A program made the translations under genes and the position numbers. This document shows positions 4,437-6,448 of a DNA stretch of 6,448 bases, piece by piece. This stretch comes from Clostridium sp. UBA2485 (lineage in GTDB: Bacteria > Bacillota > Clostridia > Clostridiales > Clostridiaceae). Numbering within the stretch: the stretch's first letter is position 1; every line of letters begins with the position of its first letter. The stretch lies in contig NZ_DDOV01000049.1 of the NCBI RefSeq assembly GCF_002341865.1, positions 192,581 to 199,028 on the forward strand, given 5' to 3'. Below the pieces are notes generated by a model that was given only the letters and a program-made list of their open reading frames with translations, was not told the origin of the DNA and made no database searches.

Positions 4437-5489
4437 ATGACTAATATTAATACAATTGAATTTAAAGAGAATAAATTATTTTTAATTGATCAAAGAAAAT
4501 TACCTAATAGTTATGAAATTTTTATTTGTACAACCTATAAAGATGTAGATTTTGCTATTAAAGATATGGTAGTTAGAGGAGCACCAGCTATAGGGGTAGC
4601 AGCTGGTTACGGAATACTTTTAGCAGCTGAGGAATTTTCTGAATTATCTAAAAATAATTTCTTGGCTAATCTAGAGAAAGCCTGTGAGATTATATATAAT
4701 TCTAGACCTACAGCAGTAAATCTTATGTGGGCAGTTAATAGAATGAAAAAGGTTATAAAAAGAAATGAAGGTAAATCCATAGAAGAAATCTATAAATTTA
4801 TTGAAAAAGAAGCACATACAATTTTAAAGGAAGATATAGACATTAACATGACTATGGCTAAGCATGGAAATAAAATAGTACCAGAAAATGCGACAATACT
4901 TACTCACTGTAATGCAGGTGCATTAGCTACTGCTGCTTATGGTACAGCAGTAGGAGTAATAAGAGAAGCACATTATAGTGGAAAGAATATTTTTGTATAT
5001 GCAGATGAGACTAGACCAAGATTTCAAGGAGGAAAGCTTACTGCATGGGAACTTGTTCAAGAAAAAATTCCATCAAAACTAATTCCAGATTCTGTAGCAG
5101 CTACTCTCATAAGAGATAAAAAAATTGACTTAATATTAGTAGGAGCAGACCGAATTGCATTAAATGGAGATACAGCTAATAAAATAGGAACTTTTATGTT
5201 ATCAGCAATAGCGAAAATTTATAATGTTCCATTTTATATTGTAGCACCAACCTCAACTATTGATATTAATACAGAACATGGAGAGTTTATAGAAATAGAA
5301 GAAAGGGATAGCGAGGAAATTACTCATATAGATGGTAAAAGAATATTAGCAGAAGGAATTGAAGTTTATAATCCAGCCTTTGATGTTACACCTAATGAAA
5401 ACATCACAGGAATTATTACAGAAAAGGGGATTATATCTAAACCATTTAAGGAAAACATATTAAAACTTAATTTAGCCCTAATGAAATAA
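4437..5489 (+). CDS. mtnA: S-methyl-5-thioribose-1-phosphate isomerase
   Basis: MtnA converts the aldose 5-methylthioribose 1-phosphate to 5-methylthioribulose 1-phosphate in the cytoplasm, a step in recycling or disposing of methylthioadenosine left by polyamine and SAM chemistry. At 350 residues it is full length and belongs to the eIF2B-alpha-like fold. RGAPAIG lies at 47-53. The catalytic cysteine is C158 in THCNAGALAT and the catalytic aspartate D238 in GADRIALNGDTANKIGT, matching C160 and D240 of B. subtilis MtnA. RPTAVNLMWA (90-99), DETRPRFQGG (190-199) and the end region GIEVYNPAFDVTP (307-319) are also typical. The close relatives (ribose-1,5-bisphosphate isomerase, eIF2B) are less likely given these motifs. 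GGGGG at 4425-4429 is seven bases before the ATG. It stands alone: no methylthioribose kinase, nucleosidase or class II aldolase gene lies beside it here. Confidence 0.96.
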   Translation: MTNINTIEFKENKLFLIDQRKLPNSYEIFICTTYKDVDFAIKDMVVRGAPAIGVAAGYGILLAAEEFSELSKNNFLANLEKACEIIYNSRPTAVNLMWAVNRMKKVIKRNEGKSIEEIYKFIEKEAHTILKEDIDINMTMAKHGNKIVPENATILTHCNAGALATAAYGTAVGVIREAHYSGKNIFVYADETRPRFQGGKLTAWELVQEKIPSKLIPDSVAATLIRDKKIDLILVGADRIALNGDTANKIGTFMLSAIAKIYNVPFYIVAPTSTIDINTEHGEFIEIEERDSEEITHIDGKRILAEGIEVYNPAFDVTPNENITGIITEKGIISKPFKENILKLNLALMK

Positions 5490-5568
5490 TAAAATTAAAA
5501 ATATAAATTTTATTGGATGAATATATTAAGTATATATATTAAGAACTTAGAATTAAATATTACTAAGA

Positions 5569-5592
5569 CTTTAATCTTCGGAAAGATAAAAG
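5569..5592. repeat. Small hairpin between mtnA and the terminator
   Basis: CTTTAATCTT (5569-5578) pairs with AAGATAAAAG (5583-5592) with one mismatch around the tetraloop CGGA. There is no T-run. Upstream of it, ATATATTAAG occurs twice in a row (5521-5530 and 5534-5543). These lie in the 3' untranslated region of mtnA; a role in mRNA stability is possible but unproven. Confidence 0.35.
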
Positions 5593-5600
5593 AGTATGTG

Positions 5601-5641
5601 AAAGAAAATTGTAATCAATGTTTTTAATTACAATTTTCTTT
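5601..5641. terminator. Bidirectional terminator shared by mtnA and the 181-aa gene
   Basis: AAAGAAAATTGTAAT (5601-5615) is exactly complementary to ATTACAATTTTCTTT (5627-5641) over 15 bp with an 11-base loop. The + strand arm ends in CTTTTC and the - strand arm in CTTTCAC, so both convergent transcripts can be stopped. It begins 112 bases after the mtnA stop and 16 bases beyond the end of the - strand gene. Confidence 0.85.
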
Positions 5642-5656
5642 TCATATCTATATTTA

Positions 5657-6202
5657 TCAATGATTATCGAAACTTTCTATTATATTTAATATGTGATTTT
5701 TATCGTTCTTGCTACTTATAAAAATATATAAAAGATTTTCATCATCAGTGTTTATTGCATTAAAAGTATAATAAGATTTATTACTATTAATATCTTCTGA
5801 AAGTAAATATATCTCTTTAAATCCTTTTAAGTTTAACCTTTCACCAGTGTTTTCCATTTCATCCTTGGAAGATATAAAAAGTTGTAGTTCATTATCAGTA
5901 CTTTTATAATGTACTTCTGTCATGGGATATTCAAAATCTTTGCAATTAAATTTGACAGAAGTTATAGTATAACCAAAGCTATTTAATTGAGGGATTGGAA
6001 AATGTCCCATAGAAATATTTACATCTTCTTTATTAATGGAATTTAATTGGTTCTTATTATCTGAAAAATATAATAATGAAATATGACTGCATATAAATAT
6101 TAATGTTATAGCTGTAATTATTAGCGCTTTATTCTCTTTAGATACTGCTAATAATAAAGTTATTATAGATAAAATAATAAATAAAGCTCCCACAAAAAAC
6201 AT
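5657..6202 (-). CDS. Membrane-anchored protein of unknown function (181 aa)
   Basis: I cannot assign a family with confidence. Two membrane segments lie at about residues 2-20 and 25-47, joined by the short charged loop SKENK. About 130 soluble residues follow. With two helices joined by a short basic loop, the soluble part is most likely outside the cell. It alternates predicted strands and turns, and the end (GFKEIYLLSEDINSNKSYYTF ... LLYIFISS ... ILNIIESF, 127-178) faintly resembles the DUF4367-type domain found in many Firmicute membrane proteins; this is a weak impression. The start ATG at 6200-6202 has AGAGGT at 6208-6213 five bases upstream and a good promoter at 6235-6263. It is monocistronic within the window, convergent with mtnA, and shares its terminator. 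Confidence 0.82.
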   Translation of the reverse strand: MFFVGALFIILSIITLLLAVSKENKALIITAITLIFICSHISLLYFSDNKNQLNSINKEDVNISMGHFPIPQLNSFGYTITSVKFNCKDFEYPMTEVHYKSTDNELQLFISSKDEMENTGERLNLKGFKEIYLLSEDINSNKSYYTFNAINTDDENLLYIFISSKNDKNHILNIIESFDNH

Positions 6203-6234
6203 AACATACCTCTAAGAAAATATAAGATAAATAC

Positions 6235-6263
6235 ATTATAATGGATAATTTTACAAAAGTCAC
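6235..6263 (-). promoter_or_regulatory. Sigma-A type promoter of the 181-aa gene
   Basis: On the - strand GTGACT (complement of 6258-6263) and a perfect TATAAT (complement of 6235-6240) are 17 bp apart. Transcription would start near 6228, leaving a leader of about 25 bases that includes the ribosome binding site. Confidence 0.75.
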
Positions 6264-6353
6264 CATAAATTTATAAAAAAGAAATATTTTTAAATTTTAT
6301 TGTATATTAACTTTGAAATATTCTTGTATTTAACATAATTGTGTAAGATTATT

Positions 6354-6448
6354 CCATCTTCTATAAGTGGGAGATGAATGGCACTTGCCGATAGGCAACA
6401 AGTATGACAAACTATAATCAGTTACATTAGCTGAAAGGTAGTGTCATT
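6354..6448 (+). other. Possible structured RNA, leader or mobile-element end, cut by the window
   Basis: This stretch is clearly richer in G and C than its AT-rich surroundings and has no ORF of note on either strand. Several nested pairings follow one another: CATCT (6355-6359) with AGATG (6372-6376); TTGCC (6385-6389) with GGCAA (6394-6398) around GATA, competing with ACTTG (6383-6387) with CAAGT (6399-6403); ATGACA (6404-6409) plus CTA (6412-6414) with TAG (6439-6441) plus TGTCAT (6442-6447), enclosing TCAG (6418-6421) with CTGA (6431-6434). A weak + strand promoter (TTGAAA at 6314-6319) lies upstream. It does not match the common riboswitches, T-box, tmRNA or RNase P RNA as I know them. 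A group I intron/IStron start or the terminal region of an IS605/IS607-type element is possible but not shown. Strand is assumed. Confidence 0.4.

Overview
The window is about 6.4 kb of very AT-rich DNA with clostridial features: strong purine-rich ribosome binding sites (AGGAG, AAGGAGG, GGGGG), AT-ending codons, intergenic DNA that is almost all A/T, and short operons closed by hairpin-plus-T-run terminators. A low-GC Firmicute, most likely Clostridium in the broad sense, is the best guess; the species cannot be named from this sequence.

Layout. Positions 1-113 hold two palindromes, one of which recurs exactly, in inverted orientation, at 3674-3694. A 99-residue protein of unknown function follows on the + strand (114-413) with a strong terminator. 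A pirin-family cupin (529-1257) lies on the - strand. A 430-base gap with several inverted repeats leads into a complete three-gene + strand operon (1689-3602): a YtrA-type GntR repressor, an ABC ATPase and a six-helix membrane protein. It has a well-formed promoter, an operator-like palindrome over the -10 box, and a terminator at 3674-3700. This is the best-supported regulatory unit here: a self-regulated ABC-2 type transporter of the kind that often responds to cell-envelope stress or antibiotics.

Positions 3703-4436 contain no intact gene, but there are signs of decayed ones: a 10-codon start with an excellent ribosome binding site, a - strand protein-like stretch broken by a frameshift, and a - strand terminator with no gene in front of it. 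Next come mtnA (4437-5489, + strand, methylthioribose-1-phosphate isomerase of methionine salvage) and a convergent - strand gene for a 181-residue protein with two membrane segments (5657-6202). The two share a 15-bp bidirectional terminator. The last 95 bases are less AT-rich, contain no usable ORF and show several nested inverted repeats. They look like the start of a structured RNA, leader or mobile-element end that continues past the window.

No pathway links the genes other than the GntR/ABC operon. No tRNA, rRNA, CRISPR array or intact transposase was seen. The most unusual items are the inverted 21-bp palindrome pair, the decayed region before mtnA and the structured segment at the right edge.
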